This document shows, piece by piece, positions 35,985 to 44,684 of a DNA stretch of 64,000 nucleotides. Positions within the stretch are counted from its first letter, which is position 1. Each line of letters opens with the position of its first letter. The translations under genes and the position numbers were made by a program. Origin of the DNA: Thioalkalivibrio sp. K90mix (GTDB taxonomy: Bacteria > Pseudomonadota > Gammaproteobacteria > Ectothiorhodospirales > Ectothiorhodospiraceae); assembly GCF_000025545.1 (NCBI RefSeq), contig NC_013889.1, positions 2,287,501-2,351,500 of the forward strand, given 5' to 3'. The notes beneath the pieces are model-generated. The model was not told where the DNA came from, made no database searches, and saw only the letters and a list, made by a program, of their open reading frames with translations.

Positions 35985-37498
35985 TGGATACCCCCCCCAC
36001 TGTCTCCCGCATTCGTCCGAGCGGCGAGCGCTAACGCCAGCTCGCGATCACTGAACGGATAAAACTGCGTACCCACCTGCTGAGTGGTCTCGTGCCCCTT
36101 GCCCGCCAGCAGGATGACGTCGCCCGGGCCCGCCTCGGCCACCGCCGCGCGCACCGCCGCCTCCCGATCGCCCAGCTCGCGGCAGGCCTCGGGCCGGTCA
36201 CAGCCGGCGAGTACGGCGGCGCGGATCGCGGCCGGGTCTTCGGAACGCGGGTTGTCGTCCGTCACGATCACCTGGTCGGCGCGCGCACTGGCGGCCCGCC
36301 CCATGGCCGGACGCTTGGTGACATCGCGGTCTCCACCACAGCCAAAGACTGCGATCAGGCGGCCGGCCGTGTGCGGGCGCAAGGCATCCAGCGCCGCGGC
36401 CAGCGCCTGTTCGGTGTGGGCATAGTCCACGACCAGCAATGCCCCACTGGGCAGTTCGAAGCGCTCCATGCGCCCCGGGACACCGCGCAGGCGCGACACC
36501 GCATCGACGGCGGCCGGCCAGGAATGACCCAGCGCCCGCAGGGCGGCGAGCGTCGCCAGCAGATTGCCGACCTGGAACAGCCCGAACAGGGCCGCTTGCA
36601 CCGGCCAGGCCTCGCCGGCCACCTCCAGCGTGAAGCGAATGCCGTCGGAGCCTGCCTCGACCTCCCGCGCGACCAGGTCGGCGGAGGCCCCGACGGCACT
36701 GTAGGTGAGGATGTGTTCAGCCGTGGTTTCACGGATCAGGCGCTGCCCGAGGGCGTCGTCGGCATTGAGCACCGCGGTCTCCAGCCCCGGCCAGGCGAAC
36801 AGCCGCGCCTTGGCGTCGGCATAGGCCTGCTGGCTGCCATGAAAATCCAGATGGTCCGAACCCAGCCGGGTCAGCACGGCGACGCGCACCGGCAACCCGG
36901 CCATCCGCCCCTGTTCGAGGCCGTGGGACGAGGCCTCGATCGAGAGCGCCCGGCAGCCGTCGGCGGTCAAATGCGCGAGGTGTCGATGCAGGTCGATCAC
37001 GCCCGGGGTCGTGTGGCCACAATCTTCCAGCGCCCCAAAGCGGCCCGTGCCCAGCGTCCCGACCACCCCTGTGGGGACACCGAGCTGCTCCAGGGCGCCG
37101 GCGAACAACTGGCTGACCGAGGTCTTGCCATCAGTACCGGTCACCGCGACGACGGGATAATCGGCCGGCCAGGCACCCCACAGGGCGTCACAGATCGCCG
37201 GCAGCGCGACGCGCAGGCCCGGGAGATGCAGCACCGGGATGCTCAGGGCGGGGGCCGCCTCGGCCTCGTCCCACAGGATGGCCACAGCCCCCTGCTCGGC
37301 CGCGGCCCGCGCATGGGCAAGGCCGTGGCCCTGGGTCCCGCGCAGGGCCACGAAGACGGCACCCGGGGTCACCCGGCGGCTGTCCTGGGCAAGGTCGGTG
37401 ACACGCTGCCCGGCGACCTCGCTCGGCAGCGCTGGCGCCCCGGCGGGCCACAGGCGGCCCAGTGTCGCGACGGTCTGGACCGTATTCGCCGCCATCAT
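35981..37498 (-). CDS. murE: UDP-MurNAc-L-Ala-D-Glu--diaminopimelate ligase
   Basis: 505-aa Mur ligase for the third stem residue. ATP loop VTGTDGKTSVSQLFAGALEQ, GSDHLDFHGSQQAYADAK and VVDYAHTEQALAAAL are present. DDNPRSEDPAAI contains the DNPR signature that selects meso-diaminopimelate rather than lysine, so the peptidoglycan is DAP type. Overlaps ftsI and murF by four bases each. Confidence 0.98.
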   Translation of the reverse strand: MMAANTVQTVATLGRLWPAGAPALPSEVAGQRVTDLAQDSRRVTPGAVFVALRGTQGHGLAHARAAAEQGAVAILWDEAEAAPALSIPVLHLPGLRVALPAICDALWGAWPADYPVVAVTGTDGKTSVSQLFAGALEQLGVPTGVVGTLGTGRFGALEDCGHTTPGVIDLHRHLAHLTADGCRALSIEASSHGLEQGRMAGLPVRVAVLTRLGSDHLDFHGSQQAYADAKARLFAWPGLETAVLNADDALGQRLIRETTAEHILTYSAVGASADLVAREVEAGSDGIRFTLEVAGEAWPVQAALFGLFQVGNLLATLAALRALGHSWPAAVDAVSRLRGVPGRMERFELPSGALLVVDYAHTEQALAAALDALRPHTAGRLIAVFGCGGDRDVTKRPAMGRAASARADQVIVTDDNPRSEDPAAIRAAVLAGCDRPEACRELGDREAAVRAAVAEAGPGDVILLAGKGHETTQQVGTQFYPFSDRELALALAARTNAGDSGGGIQ

Positions 37499-39210
37499 GT
37501 CGAGCCCTCGCGTTCGGCGGCGAACTGCATGGGGATATCCGGCATCGCGTCCGGGCGCACGTTGAACATCCGCAGCGCCGAGCCGATCACGTTGCGGAAT
37601 ACCGGCGCCGCCACGGCGCCGCCGAAGTAGGTGCCAGCATTGGGTTCGTCGATCACCACGGCCATCACGAAACGCGGATCGGACGCCGGCGCGAGACCCA
37701 CAAAGCTGGAGATATAGCGATCTTCGGTATAGCCACCGGGCCCGCTCTTGCGGCTGGTACCGGTCTTGCCCGCGATGCGGTAGCCGTCGATCGCGGCCTG
37801 GCGGGCCGTACCTTCGGAGCCGATCGTGTGCTCCATCATGGCGAGCACGCGCTGGGCCGTCTCCGGGGTCATCACGCCGGCCGGCTCGCGCAGGTCATCG
37901 GCCGTCTGCACCAGCCGTACCGGGATGCGCTGACCGTCGTTGGCAAATGCGGTATAGGCCGCGGCCATCTGCAGTGGCGTAATGGAGAGGCCGTAGCCAT
38001 ACCCCATCGTGGCCTGTTCGACCTCGCGCCAGGTCGGGAAGTCGCGCAGACGGCCGCTCACCTCGCCCGGGAAGTGGGTCCCGGTCGACTGGCCGAACCC
38101 GGCCTGGTGCAGCACCTGCCAGAATCGGTCCGGCGGCAGGTCCAGCGCCAGCTTGGTCGCGCCGACATTGCTGGAGCGCGCGATCAGGGTGGTCAGGTCA
38201 ATCACGCCATAGTCCCGAAAGTCGCGCACGGTCAGCCGCCCGACACGCATGGTCCCGGGACGGGTGTCCAGGGTCACATTGGGGTCGATGATGCCGGCAT
38301 CCAGGGCCGCCGCAACGGTGAAGGGCTTGATGACGGAACCCGGCTCCATGCTGTCGGTCAGGGATCGGTTGCGCGCGAGCTCCGAGCGGATCGAACCGCG
38401 ATTGTTCGGGTTGAAACTCGGCTGATTGACCATCGCCAGGACATCACCCGTACGGGCGTCCAGCAGCACGGCCGACCCGCCCTGGGCATCATGCTCCGCC
38501 ACCGCGGCCTTCAGCTCGCGGTAGGCCAGATACTGCAGGCGCTGATCGATGGTCAGGCGCAGCGTGCGGCCGTCGCGGGCGGGGCGGATACTGGCCACAT
38601 CGCGGATCGTGCGTCCGTGGCGGTCGCGCAACACCCGCTTGGCACCCGGCGCGCCCGACAGCCAGTCGTTGAACGCAAGCTCGACGCCCTCCTGCCCGCG
38701 ATCGTCAATATCGGTGTAGCCAAGGATGTGCGAGGTCGTCTCGCCATGCGGGTAGTAGCGCCGGAACTCACGCGTCAGGCCAAGGCCCTGGATGCGCAAG
38801 GCGGTCACCTGCTCCGCCTGGGCCGGCAGCATATGCCGGCGCAGGTACATGAATTCCCGGCCGGCGCGCGACTCGATGCGCTCGGCCAGCCAGTCGGCAT
38901 CAACCTGCAGCGCCTCGGCCAGTTCCGGCCAGCGATCGCGTTGCTCCAGCAAGTCCTTCGGGTTCGCCCAGGCGGTCTGCACCGGGGCGGAGATCGCCAG
39001 CGGCTCGCCGTTGCGATCCGTGACCATGCCGCGATGGGCCGATTCGGTCAGCGTACGCACCTGGCGCTGCTCGCCCTGCTGCGTGAGGAAATCGCGGCTG
39101 AGGACCTGCAGATCGATTGCGCGCAGCACCAGGGCCACAAGCACCAGCGCGGAGACCACCAGCAGCACCTTCAGACGGCCATGGCTGACCTGACGCTTCA
39201 GCGCTCCCAT
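37495..39210 (-). CDS. ftsI: Peptidoglycan transpeptidase FtsI (PBP3)
   Basis: 571-aa class B penicillin-binding protein for septal crosslinking. A short cytoplasmic tail and one membrane span (about 13-35) are followed by the pedestal and transpeptidase domain. Catalytic motifs: SxxK in MEPGSVIKPFTVAAAL, SxN in IARSSNVGATKL, and KTG in IAGKTGTSRKSG. ATG 39210 (MGALKRQVSHGRLKVLLVVS) was preferred; the longer open frame overlaps ftsL and rsmH out of frame. Confidence 0.97.
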   Translation of the reverse strand: MGALKRQVSHGRLKVLLVVSALVLVALVLRAIDLQVLSRDFLTQQGEQRQVRTLTESAHRGMVTDRNGEPLAISAPVQTAWANPKDLLEQRDRWPELAEALQVDADWLAERIESRAGREFMYLRRHMLPAQAEQVTALRIQGLGLTREFRRYYPHGETTSHILGYTDIDDRGQEGVELAFNDWLSGAPGAKRVLRDRHGRTIRDVASIRPARDGRTLRLTIDQRLQYLAYRELKAAVAEHDAQGGSAVLLDARTGDVLAMVNQPSFNPNNRGSIRSELARNRSLTDSMEPGSVIKPFTVAAALDAGIIDPNVTLDTRPGTMRVGRLTVRDFRDYGVIDLTTLIARSSNVGATKLALDLPPDRFWQVLHQAGFGQSTGTHFPGEVSGRLRDFPTWREVEQATMGYGYGLSITPLQMAAAYTAFANDGQRIPVRLVQTADDLREPAGVMTPETAQRVLAMMEHTIGSEGTARQAAIDGYRIAGKTGTSRKSGPGGYTEDRYISSFVGLAPASDPRFVMAVVIDEPNAGTYFGGAVAAPVFRNVIGSALRMFNVRPDAMPDIPMQFAAEREGST

Positions 39211-39482
39211 GTGCGCCCCCCGATCACCACGATGCGATCCGGCTCGGGCTTGATCATGCCCAGTTCCTCGAGCGCCTGCCGCTCGATACGGCCCTGCGTC
39301 GCCCAGGTCGACTGCTCGATCTGCAGCTGCGTCCACTCCAGGTTCAGCGCGTCGCGCTCCGAAAGCTCCGACTGATGCGCGATAAAGGCCTGGCGTGCCT
39401 CGTGCTTGGCCGCCACCACACCGACGGCGGAGGCAAAGACCCCGGTCGCCAGGATGATCAGGATGAAGCCGCGAAAGACCAT
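39198..39482 (-). CDS. ftsL: Cell division protein FtsL
   Basis: 94-aa bitopic divisome protein. One membrane span (about 5-24, GFILIILATGVFASAVGVV) is followed by a leucine-zipper-like coiled coil with acidic residues (SELSERDALNLEWTQLQIEQ), the form that pairs with FtsB. ATG 39482 overlaps the rsmH stop. Sequence identity is low in this family, so the call rests on position, size and topology. Confidence 0.88.
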   Translation of the reverse strand: MVFRGFILIILATGVFASAVGVVAAKHEARQAFIAHQSELSERDALNLEWTQLQIEQSTWATQGRIERQALEELGMIKPEPDRIVVIGGRTWER

Positions 39483-40411
39483 CAGGTGCGCTCCCCCACA
39501 CGCAGCACCGCCGAGCGTGCGCGCGGGTTGCGGCGCTGCTCTTCGGCGTCGGCACGCACGGGCTTGCCGATCGGGCGCCACGGGCGCTCGGGTGTTTCGG
39601 GCATCACCGGCAGCCCGCGCGGCAGGCGCGTGTCCGGGCGCGGCCCACGCAGTGCCTGCTTGACCATGCGATCCTCGAGCGAATGAAAGCTGATCACCAC
39701 CATCCGCGCGCCGGTGTGCAGGGCCTCCGGGATCGTCTCGAGCCACTGCTCCAGCTCTTCGAGCTCCCGATTCACATGGATACGCAGAGCCTGAAAGGTA
39801 CGCGTGGCCGGGTGCTTGCCCGGTTCGCGCCCGGGCACCGCGCGGCGCACGATCTCGGCGAGCTGTGCGGTGCGCGTAATCGGGGCATCCGCGCGCGCAG
39901 CGACGATCGCACGGGCGACGCGGCGGGAATGGCGCTCCTCGCCATAGTGGTAAATCACGTCGGCGATCTCGTCCTGCTCCGCGCGGGCCAGCCAGTCCGC
40001 GGCACTCTCGCCCTGCGTGGGGTCCATGCGCATGTCCAGCGGGCCATCGTGCTGGAAGCTGAAACCACGCTCGGGGGTGTCCAGCTGCGGGGAGGAGACC
40101 CCCAGATCCAGAAACACGCCATCCGGCGCACGATCGGGGAAGCGCCGGCGCAGGGTATCGGCCATCGTCGAGAACGGACCCGGCTCGAAGACGAAGCGTG
40201 GATCGTCCGCAAACGAAGAGGCGGCCGCAGCCGCCTCGGGGTCCCGGTCCATTGCCAGCAGGCTTCCGCCGGCACCGAGGCGATCGAGAATCGCGCGGCT
40301 GTGCCCGCCGCGCCCGAAGGTCCCATCCACGTAGAACCCGTCAGCGCGCACGGCCAGCCCCTCCAGCACCGCGTCGCGCAGCACCGGGATATGAGCGACG
40401 GTTTCCGTCAT
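39482..40411 (-). CDS. rsmH: 16S rRNA m4C1402 methyltransferase RsmH
   Basis: 309-aa SAM-dependent methyltransferase (formerly MraW) acting on C1402 of 16S rRNA. SAM loop YVDGTFGRGGHSRAIL near the N-terminus, PDGVFLDLGVSSPQLDTPER, RTAQLAEIVRRAVPG and VVISFHSLEDRMVKQ are all diagnostic. I chose ATG 40411; an in-frame GTG at 40417 would overlap the mraZ stop as GTGA and is also possible. Its 2'-O-methylating partner for the same base, RsmI, lies nearby at 41542. Confidence 0.97.
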   Translation of the reverse strand: MTETVAHIPVLRDAVLEGLAVRADGFYVDGTFGRGGHSRAILDRLGAGGSLLAMDRDPEAAAAASSFADDPRFVFEPGPFSTMADTLRRRFPDRAPDGVFLDLGVSSPQLDTPERGFSFQHDGPLDMRMDPTQGESAADWLARAEQDEIADVIYHYGEERHSRRVARAIVAARADAPITRTAQLAEIVRRAVPGREPGKHPATRTFQALRIHVNRELEELEQWLETIPEALHTGARMVVISFHSLEDRMVKQALRGPRPDTRLPRGLPVMPETPERPWRPIGKPVRADAEEQRRNPRARSAVLRVGERT

Positions 40412-40413
40412 GG

Positions 40414-40854
40414 TCACAACGCAATGGACTCGAGTGCGTCGTCATCCACGTCACCCCCCAGCGCCTGCTCGCAACGGGCATCCCAGGCATCGGCATCCCA
40501 GATCTCGAACTTGTTGCCCTGCCCCAGCAGCACCGCGCGCTTGTCCAGACTGGCGTACTGGCGCAGCGGCGTCGGCAGCAGGAGACGGCCGCTACCGTCC
40601 AGCTCGCACTCGGTCGCATGACCGACCAGGAGGCGCTGCAGATTACGGACCTTCGGATTCATGTTGGGGCGGGACATCAGACTTTGCTCGATGCGCTCCC
40701 ACTCGGGGAACGGATACAGGAGCAGGCACCGGTCGGGGTCTACGGTAATCACCAGCTGGCCACCACAGGACGCCGCCAGCGTATCGCGATAGCGCGCGGG
40801 CATGGCCAAGCGACCCTTGGCATCCAGATTGAGTTGGCTTACGCCTCGAAACAT
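40414..40854 (-). CDS. mraZ: Transcriptional regulator MraZ
   Basis: 146-aa protein with two AbrB-like SpoVT folds (about residues 5-50 and 76-120). MFRGVSQLNLDAKGRLAMPA and DGSGRLLLPTPLRQYASLDK show the paired DxxGR motifs. It is the DNA-binding repressor of its own dcw operon in E. coli and other bacteria. The three GTGGG direct repeats just upstream are its expected operator. Confidence 0.97.
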   Translation of the reverse strand: MFRGVSQLNLDAKGRLAMPARYRDTLAASCGGQLVITVDPDRCLLLYPFPEWERIEQSLMSRPNMNPKVRNLQRLLVGHATECELDGSGRLLLPTPLRQYASLDKRAVLLGQGNKFEIWDADAWDARCEQALGGDVDDDALESIAL

Positions 40855-40878
40855 GGCCGGTACCGGTTGCGGTGGTCA

Positions 40879-40903
40879 CCCACCTTTCCCCACCTTTTCC
40901 CAC
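40879..40903 (-). promoter_or_regulatory. MraZ operator (three GTGGG boxes)
   Basis: On the minus strand GTGGG occurs three times with exactly 10-base periodicity (40899-40903, 40889-40893, 40879-40883), as GTGGGAAAAG-GTGGGGAAAG-GTGGG. MraZ binds such tandem repeats in several bacteria. They lie at and just past the predicted transcription start. Confidence 0.88.
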
Positions 40904-40911
40904 TTTTCGAC

Positions 40912-40941
40912 ACTATAGGTACGGCTATCTCCAGGAGTCAA
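40912..40941 (-). promoter_or_regulatory. dcw cluster promoter
   Basis: Minus strand TTGACT (40936-40941), 18-base spacer, TATAGT (40912-40917). It is immediately upstream of the MraZ boxes and would drive mraZ and at least the genes that overlap behind it. The rest of 40942-41148, up to the rnpB 3' end, holds no gene I can support. Confidence 0.8.
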
Positions 40942-41148
40942 GAAAATCGACCCGAAAAAACCAAAAATAAGCGTTGAATCACAGAGACTTAGCGAACACC
41001 TGCCCAGCGACAGTGCAGCCAGAAAATAACACCCCAAAAGCCGCGTCTTGAGGGCCACACTTAAGAAACTACTTCACTATTTTTCGGTAGGAACCGCCGA
41101 CACGGCGAGACACCGGCCCGCGGAGGGGGCCGCAAAGGTGGGAAAAAG

Positions 41149-41495
41149 TGGGAGCCGGCCGTAAGCCGGGTTCTGTCGTGGACAGTCATTCATCTGGGAC
41201 GTCCGTCACCGGACGCCTCGAGCAGCCTACCCGGGTGCGATGCGGGCCACACCATGCACCCCTATTTGGCCTTGCTCCGGACGGGGTTTACCCTGCCACG
41301 GACTGTTACCAGCCGTGCGGTGCGCTCTTACCGCACCTTTTCACCCTTGCCTGTGCCCGAAGGCCATCGGCGGTGTATTTTCTGCGGCACTTTCCGTCGG
41401 CTCGCGCCGCCCAGGCGTTACCTGGCGTCCTGCCCTGTGGAGCCCGGACTTTCCTCCGCATCCAGTGGATACAGCGACTGCCAGGCCAGCTCCCG
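41149..41495 (-). ncRNA. rnpB: RNase P RNA, bacterial type A
   Basis: Catalytic RNA of ribonuclease P, which matures tRNA 5' ends. On the minus strand helix P1 pairs GGGAGCTGGCC (5') with GGCCGGCTCCC (3'). The conserved elements GAGGAAAGTCCGGGCTCC, CAGGGTGAAAAGGTG-like J11/12, the CRV motif near GTAAACCCC, and the 3' segment GAACCCGGCTTAC are present. Ends are estimated from P1. A TTTTT follows the 3' end at 41143-41147. It is the neighbour of rsmI and mraZ. Confidence 0.95.
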
Positions 41496-41500
41496 CGCTC

Positions 41501-41529
41501 CTTTTACGCCCGCACCCGCAACAACGCAA
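41501..41529 (-). promoter_or_regulatory. Probable rnpB promoter
   Basis: Minus strand TTGCGT (41524-41529), 17-base spacer, TAAAAG (41501-41506), placing a start about seven bases later at the predicted 5' end of RNase P RNA. It overlaps the last bases before the rsmI stop. Confidence 0.5.
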
Positions 41530-41541
41530 GAAAAACCCCCA

Positions 41542-42405
41542 TCAACCCTCGTCCTTCAGACGCAGGGCCCGGGCATAGACACGGTTGCGCGGCACTCCGG
41601 TGGCGTCGGCAAGAACCCGCACCGCTCGTTTCAATGGAAGCTCCCCCAGCAAGGCCCCCAGCAGGCGCTCATGTTCGTCGGCGAGCGGGGCATCCTCGGA
41701 CTCCGGATCGGCCGCCTGCGGCGCCGGCGCGAGGATCAACACGAACTCCCCCCGCAGACGATTGGCATCAGCATCGAGCCAGGCCGGGAGCTCGTCCGCA
41801 ACACCTCTATAGTGTTCCTCGAACTGCTTGGTCAGCTCACGCCCCAGGAACACCAGCCGCTCCGGCGCGAGCGCGGCCAGGTCGTCGGCAGCGGCACGTA
41901 CGCGATGCGACGACTCGAACAGGATCGTCGTCACCGGCTGCGACAGCAAGGCCTCCAGGCGGCGACGGCGGGCCCCGCCGGCATGCGGCAGAAAGCCCTC
42001 GAAGCAGAAACGATCGGAGGGCAGGCCGGCGACGGCCAGAGCGGCAAGCGGCGCGCTGGCGCCAGGCACCGCACGCACCGGCAGCCCTGCCTCGGCGGCC
42101 GCTCGTACCAGACGATACCCCGGGTCGGATACCAGCGGCGTACCGGCATCCGAGATCAACGCGAGATCGTCGCCTGCCTCCAGCGCAGACAATAAAGAGG
42201 GGATGCGCTCGCGCTCGTTATGTTCATGGAGGCTGACCAGGGGCGTCAGTACCCCCAGGTGCGCCAGCAACCCGCCGCTGTGTCGCGTATCCTCCGCAGC
42301 GATACGCGAAACGCGCGCCAGCACGTCACGGGCACGCGGGCTGAGATCGGCCAGATTGCCGATCGGCGTGGCAACCACCCATAACGTGCCGCAATTCGTT
42401 GACAC
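41542..42405 (-). CDS. rsmI: 16S rRNA 2'-O-methyltransferase RsmI (C1402)
   Basis: 287-aa SAM-dependent tetrapyrrole-methylase-fold enzyme that methylates the ribose of C1402, the nucleotide also modified by RsmH. Signatures: LWVVATPIGNLADLSPRA, AAEDTRHSGGLLAHLG, LISDAGTPLVSDPGYRLV and VPGASAPLAALAVAGLPSDR. GTG 42405 gives the family length; a TTG at 42423 adds six residues and is possible. It is divergent from lpoA. Confidence 0.95.
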   Translation of the reverse strand: MSTNCGTLWVVATPIGNLADLSPRARDVLARVSRIAAEDTRHSGGLLAHLGVLTPLVSLHEHNERERIPSLLSALEAGDDLALISDAGTPLVSDPGYRLVRAAAEAGLPVRAVPGASAPLAALAVAGLPSDRFCFEGFLPHAGGARRRRLEALLSQPVTTILFESSHRVRAAADDLAALAPERLVFLGRELTKQFEEHYRGVADELPAWLDADANRLRGEFVLILAPAPQAADPESEDAPLADEHERLLGALLGELPLKRAVRVLADATGVPRNRVYARALRLKDEG

Positions 42406-42427
42406 AATCTGATGCGCTTTCAATACT
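42399..42427 (+). promoter_or_regulatory. Promoter of lpoA-yraN transcript
   Basis: Consensus TTGACA (42399-42404), 17-base spacer, AATACT (42422-42427) on the plus strand, 32 bases before the lpoA start. It overlaps the 5' end of the divergent rsmI coding region. Confidence 0.65.
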
Positions 42428-42458
42428 GACTCCCCAATACGCTGAGCATCCCGCTATC

Positions 42459-44324
42459 GTGAACCTATACCTCTCTCCAGCTGCCGGGGGGCGCTACCGG
42501 GGCCGCCTGGCCCTGAGCCTGCTCGCCGGCGCAATCCTCGCCGGCTGCGCGACGCCGCGCCCGGACCCCACCCCCGCCCCGGAACCGGAGGAGGAACGAC
42601 CCGAGGTCGTTGACCTGCCGGCCGAGCAACAGGCCCCGATCCTGATCAGCGAGGCCTGGGCGGGCCCGCAGCCGGACAACGTGCGCGCAGCGATCGACGC
42701 GGTCCTGAGACTAGACGAGCCGGACGGCGACCTGGTCGACCGCGCGGACGCGCTGTGGCGCGACCTGGATGCCCAGCACCGGGAACCGCTGGCCGACCGT
42801 GTGCGCGGTGCCCGCCTGGCGGCCACACGCGGCGAGTGGGAAACCGCGCGCGAGCGGCTCGGCGCCGACGACCCGGACGACGAGACCCGCACGCCCGAGG
42901 TCTACCGCGAGGGTCTGGGCCTGCATGCCCGCCTGCTCGAGCACGAGCGCGAATGGTATCAGGCGCTGGACGCCCGGTTGCGCCTCGACGGCCTGCTCCT
43001 GCTGAAGCCCGATGAGCAAACAGCCAACCAGAAACGCATCTGGGGTCTGCTCTCGGCGCTTCGACCCGCCCAGCGGGACGGCCTGGCGGCGGGCGAACAC
43101 CCGGATGCCGAGCCCTGGGTTCGCCTGTTCACCGGATTGCGCAGCGTCCATTCGGAAGACGACGCCCGCCGCGTGGCCGGCCAGTGGCGGGAGCGCTATC
43201 CGTCGCACCCGGCCAACAGCCTGCTCCCGGAACTGGTCGCAAGTCACCCGCTCCAGCCCGAGGCGCCGGAGACGATCCTGGTCCTCCTGCCGCTGTCCGG
43301 TGATCTCGCCCAGCTCGGCAATGCGATCCTCGACGGCATCACGCGCGCCTACTACGCGGAGACCGGGGGCCACGGCCGACTGTTGGTGCGCGACACACGC
43401 GGCGACCCCGACACGGCTGCAGACCTCTACAGGCGCGGCGTCGAGGACGGTGTGGACCGCATCATCGGACCGCTCGACCGCGATGCGGTGCGCGCGGTGG
43501 CCGCAAGCGAGGAGACGCGCCCGACGCTGCTGCTCAACCGTACCCGGCTCGACGGCAACGGTGCCTTCGGCACGCTGGCACTGAATCCGGAAGAGGATGC
43601 CTACGCTGTGGTGGACCGCGCGGTGCGCACGGGTTGGCGCAACCCGCTCGTAATCCTGCCCGAGGGTCAGTTCGGGGACCGCATTGCGGAAGCCTACCAG
43701 GAAGCGCTCGCGGACCACGGCCTGCGGCCGCGGGACATCGTGCGCCTGCGCCCGGATGCCGAGGACATCAATGCCCGGGTGGGCAATGCGCTCGGGATTG
43801 AGCAGAGCGAGGCACGCATTCGCGATGTCGCCCGCCGGACTGGCCTGAGTCTGGAGGGCGACCCCCAGGTTCGGGGCGATGCCGATCACCTGTTCGTGAC
43901 CGGAACCTCGCGCCAGATGCGGCAACTCGTGCCACACCTGCACTTCCACGGGGCCCGGCAACTCCCGATTATGGCGACGCCTCATATCTACGCCGGGCAG
44001 CCAAACGCCAATCGCGACCGCGATCTCAACGGCATCGTTTTCCCCGACGCGCCCTATCTGTTCACGACCATCGAGCCGCTGAACGGCGAAATGGCCGAAG
44101 GGGCGACTGACGAGCTCCCACGCTTCGTCGCGCTGGGCATGGATGCGATGCGGCTGAGCCTGCATGATCACGCGGTACGCGAGGCCACCCACCATCAAAT
44201 CGTCGGGGGTGCCGGAACCTGGTCACTGAACCCGATCAGCGGGGACTGGGTGCGCGAGCCGGCCTGGGCGCGCTTCGAGAGCGGCGCACCACGCCAGCTG
44301 GGGTCCACCAGCGAGGGCAGCTGA
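42459..44324 (+). CDS. lpoA: Outer-membrane lipoprotein LpoA, activator of PBP1a
   Basis: 621-aa lipoprotein that spans the periplasm to stimulate the peptidoglycan synthase PBP1a. GTG 42459 gives a short basic N-region, a hydrophobic stretch and the lipobox LAGC with lipidated Cys30. A Pro/Glu-rich linker and a helical repeat domain follow (to about 270), then a periplasmic-binding-protein-like domain beginning TILVLLPLSGDLAQLGNAIL. The C-terminal part has VFPDAPYLFTTIEPLNGEM and ALGMDAMRLSL. The rsmI-lpoA-yraN order matches E. coli. Confidence 0.92.
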   Translation: MNLYLSPAAGGRYRGRLALSLLAGAILAGCATPRPDPTPAPEPEEERPEVVDLPAEQQAPILISEAWAGPQPDNVRAAIDAVLRLDEPDGDLVDRADALWRDLDAQHREPLADRVRGARLAATRGEWETARERLGADDPDDETRTPEVYREGLGLHARLLEHEREWYQALDARLRLDGLLLLKPDEQTANQKRIWGLLSALRPAQRDGLAAGEHPDAEPWVRLFTGLRSVHSEDDARRVAGQWRERYPSHPANSLLPELVASHPLQPEAPETILVLLPLSGDLAQLGNAILDGITRAYYAETGGHGRLLVRDTRGDPDTAADLYRRGVEDGVDRIIGPLDRDAVRAVAASEETRPTLLLNRTRLDGNGAFGTLALNPEEDAYAVVDRAVRTGWRNPLVILPEGQFGDRIAEAYQEALADHGLRPRDIVRLRPDAEDINARVGNALGIEQSEARIRDVARRTGLSLEGDPQVRGDADHLFVTGTSRQMRQLVPHLHFHGARQLPIMATPHIYAGQPNANRDRDLNGIVFPDAPYLFTTIEPLNGEMAEGATDELPRFVALGMDAMRLSLHDHAVREATHHQIVGGAGTWSLNPISGDWVREPAWARFESGAPRQLGSTSEGS

Positions 44325-44327
44325 CCA

Positions 44328-44684
44328 ATGTTTCGCCCGGGCATGGCCGGCCAAGCCGCCGAGGACCGTGCGGCGCACTACCTGACCGGGCAAGGCCTCA
44401 TCCTGGTGGCGCGCAACGTGCGCCGCCCGTGGGGCGAGCTGGATCTGGTCGCACGCGAGGGCGATACGCTGGTTCTGGTCGAGGTACGCAAGCGCAGCCA
44501 CCGCAACTTTGGCGGCGGAGCCGAGAGCATCGATGCCGGCAAGCGCAGGCGACTGCTACGGGCGGCCGAGGGCTATCTGCAGGAGACCCGCTGGCAAGGC
44601 CCCGTGCGCTTCGATGTCGTGCTGCTGGACGGCGACGACACGATCGAATGGCTGCCCGACGCCATTCAGGGGGACCGGGCATGA
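44328..44684 (+). CDS. yraN: UPF0102 protein YraN
   Basis: 118-aa protein of a family with an endonuclease-like fold and no settled function. AAEDRAAHYLTGQGLILVAR, NVRRPWGELDLVAREGDTLV and VLVEVRKRSH contain the conserved E, D and ExK-type residues. It starts three bases after lpoA and overlaps the next gene (ATGA). Confidence 0.92.
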   Translation: MFRPGMAGQAAEDRAAHYLTGQGLILVARNVRRPWGELDLVAREGDTLVLVEVRKRSHRNFGGGAESIDAGKRRRLLRAAEGYLQETRWQGPVRFDVVLLDGDDTIEWLPDAIQGDRA

